DNA from: Ignavibacteriaceae bacterium
Lineage (GTDB): Bacteria; Bacteroidota; Ignavibacteria; Ignavibacteriales; Ignavibacteriaceae
DNA: 5,393 nt
Assembly (NCBI GenBank): GCA_031292465.1
Contig: JARLHB010000314.1
Span: forward strand, 1 to 5,393
Reading direction: 5' to 3'
The notes under the pieces were generated by a model, which searched no databases, was not told the DNA's origin, and saw only the letters and a list, made by a program, of their open reading frames with translations. A program made the translations under genes and the position numbers. Below are positions 5,029 through 5,393 of this stretch, in pieces (positions within the stretch are counted from its first letter, which is position 1; every line of letters begins with the position of its first letter).

Positions 5029-5393
5029 ATGGAATCTAATCATATTGCAGCAATAGATATGGGGACAAATTCGTTTCACCTTGTAATTGTACAGGTGAAG
5101 GATAATGGTAAGTTTAAGGTGGTGGACAGGGAGCGGGAAGTAATAAGGCTGGGATCAAGCGAGGGCAAAGATTTAAGTTTTATTTCAGACGAAGAAATTA
5201 AGCGTGCAGTTAATATAATGCTGCGTTTTAAGAAACTGGCGCAATATTACAAAGCTAAAATACGCGCTATTGCCACCAGCGCAGTAAGAGAAGCAAGAAA
5301 CAAAGACGACTTTATTCGTACAATTAAAGAGTTAACCAGTATAAGGGTTGAAGTTATTGACGGAAAGCATGAAGCTGAATTAATATTTTCGGG
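5029..5393 (+). CDS. ppx: Exopolyphosphatase / guanosine pentaphosphatase (Ppx/GppA family), N-terminal part
   Basis: ATG at 5029 opens a frame that is still open at the right edge, giving 121 complete codons of a protein usually 300 or more residues long. The family removes terminal phosphate from polyphosphate (Ppx) or converts pppGpp to ppGpp (GppA); the N-terminal half cannot separate the two. It belongs to the ASKHA (actin/hexokinase/Hsp70) fold. The phosphate-1 loop IDMGTNSFHLVIV spans 9-21, ATSAVREARN spans 82-91, and VIDGKHEAELIFSG, 109 onward, contains the expected catalytic Glu115. An AGGAAAG at 5007-5013 is 15 nt from the ATG, too far to be an ideal ribosome-binding site. The gene follows a likely terminator and a TATAAT box, so it is probably transcribed separately from the upstream block. 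Confidence 0.95.
   Translation, partial: MESNHIAAIDMGTNSFHLVIVQVKDNGKFKVVDREREVIRLGSSEGKDLSFISDEEIKRAVNIMLRFKKLAQYYKAKIRAIATSAVREARNKDDFIRTIKELTSIRVEVIDGKHEAELIFS

Noticed and set aside
1..5393. A CRISPR array, transposon, toxin-antitoxin or defence locus
   Set aside because: No spaced direct repeats, transposase motifs, terminal inverted repeats or defence-type domains were found; the genes are housekeeping.

Overview
The window is an AT-rich stretch of bacterial chromosome with eight recognisable protein genes, all read left to right. The first and last are cut by the window edges. Family variants and gene order suggest the Bacteroidota/Chlorobi/Ignavibacteria side of the bacteria: most starts lack a strong Shine-Dalgarno sequence, folK is followed directly by a deoxynucleoside-kinase-like gene, and the Ppx/GppA protein begins in an IDMGTNSFHL style. 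This placement is an inference from general style; there is no rRNA or other marker gene to confirm it.

Layout. (1) 1-834 is the C-terminal five-sixths of a glyceraldehyde-3-phosphate dehydrogenase. (2) 835-1056 is a spacer holding a hairpin and, on the minus strand, a possible 43-residue small ORF. (3) 1057-4799 is a compact co-directional block: pgeF (peptidoglycan editing factor), folB and folK (folate biosynthesis), a dNK-type nucleoside kinase, a 67-residue single-pass membrane protein, and a family 9 (heptosyltransferase-like) glycosyltransferase. From folK onward the genes are 16 nt apart, overlapping by 1 nt, and 5 nt apart, so they are probably translated from one message. (4) 4800-5028 is a spacer with a perfect 10-bp hairpin, a likely terminator, and a TATAAT box. 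(5) 5029 to the right edge is the start of an exopolyphosphatase/guanosine pentaphosphatase (Ppx/GppA).

The genes cover housekeeping functions: glycolysis, quality control of peptidoglycan precursors, two steps of tetrahydrofolate synthesis, nucleoside salvage, surface glycan assembly, and polyphosphate or (p)ppGpp metabolism. FolB and FolK act one after the other on the pterin branch. The other genes share the transcript without an obvious shared pathway.

I see no mobile element, CRISPR array, tRNA, rRNA or defence system, and no clear evidence for a new multi-gene system. The points most worth a second look are: folK has no ATG, GTG or TTG that keeps its N-terminal motif and seems to start at ATT; there is a possible minus-strand small ORF in the first spacer; the GAPDH active-site motif carries Gly where Asn is usual; an 8-bp periodic repeat precedes folK; and a 17-codon ORF ends in a TAATG overlap with folB.
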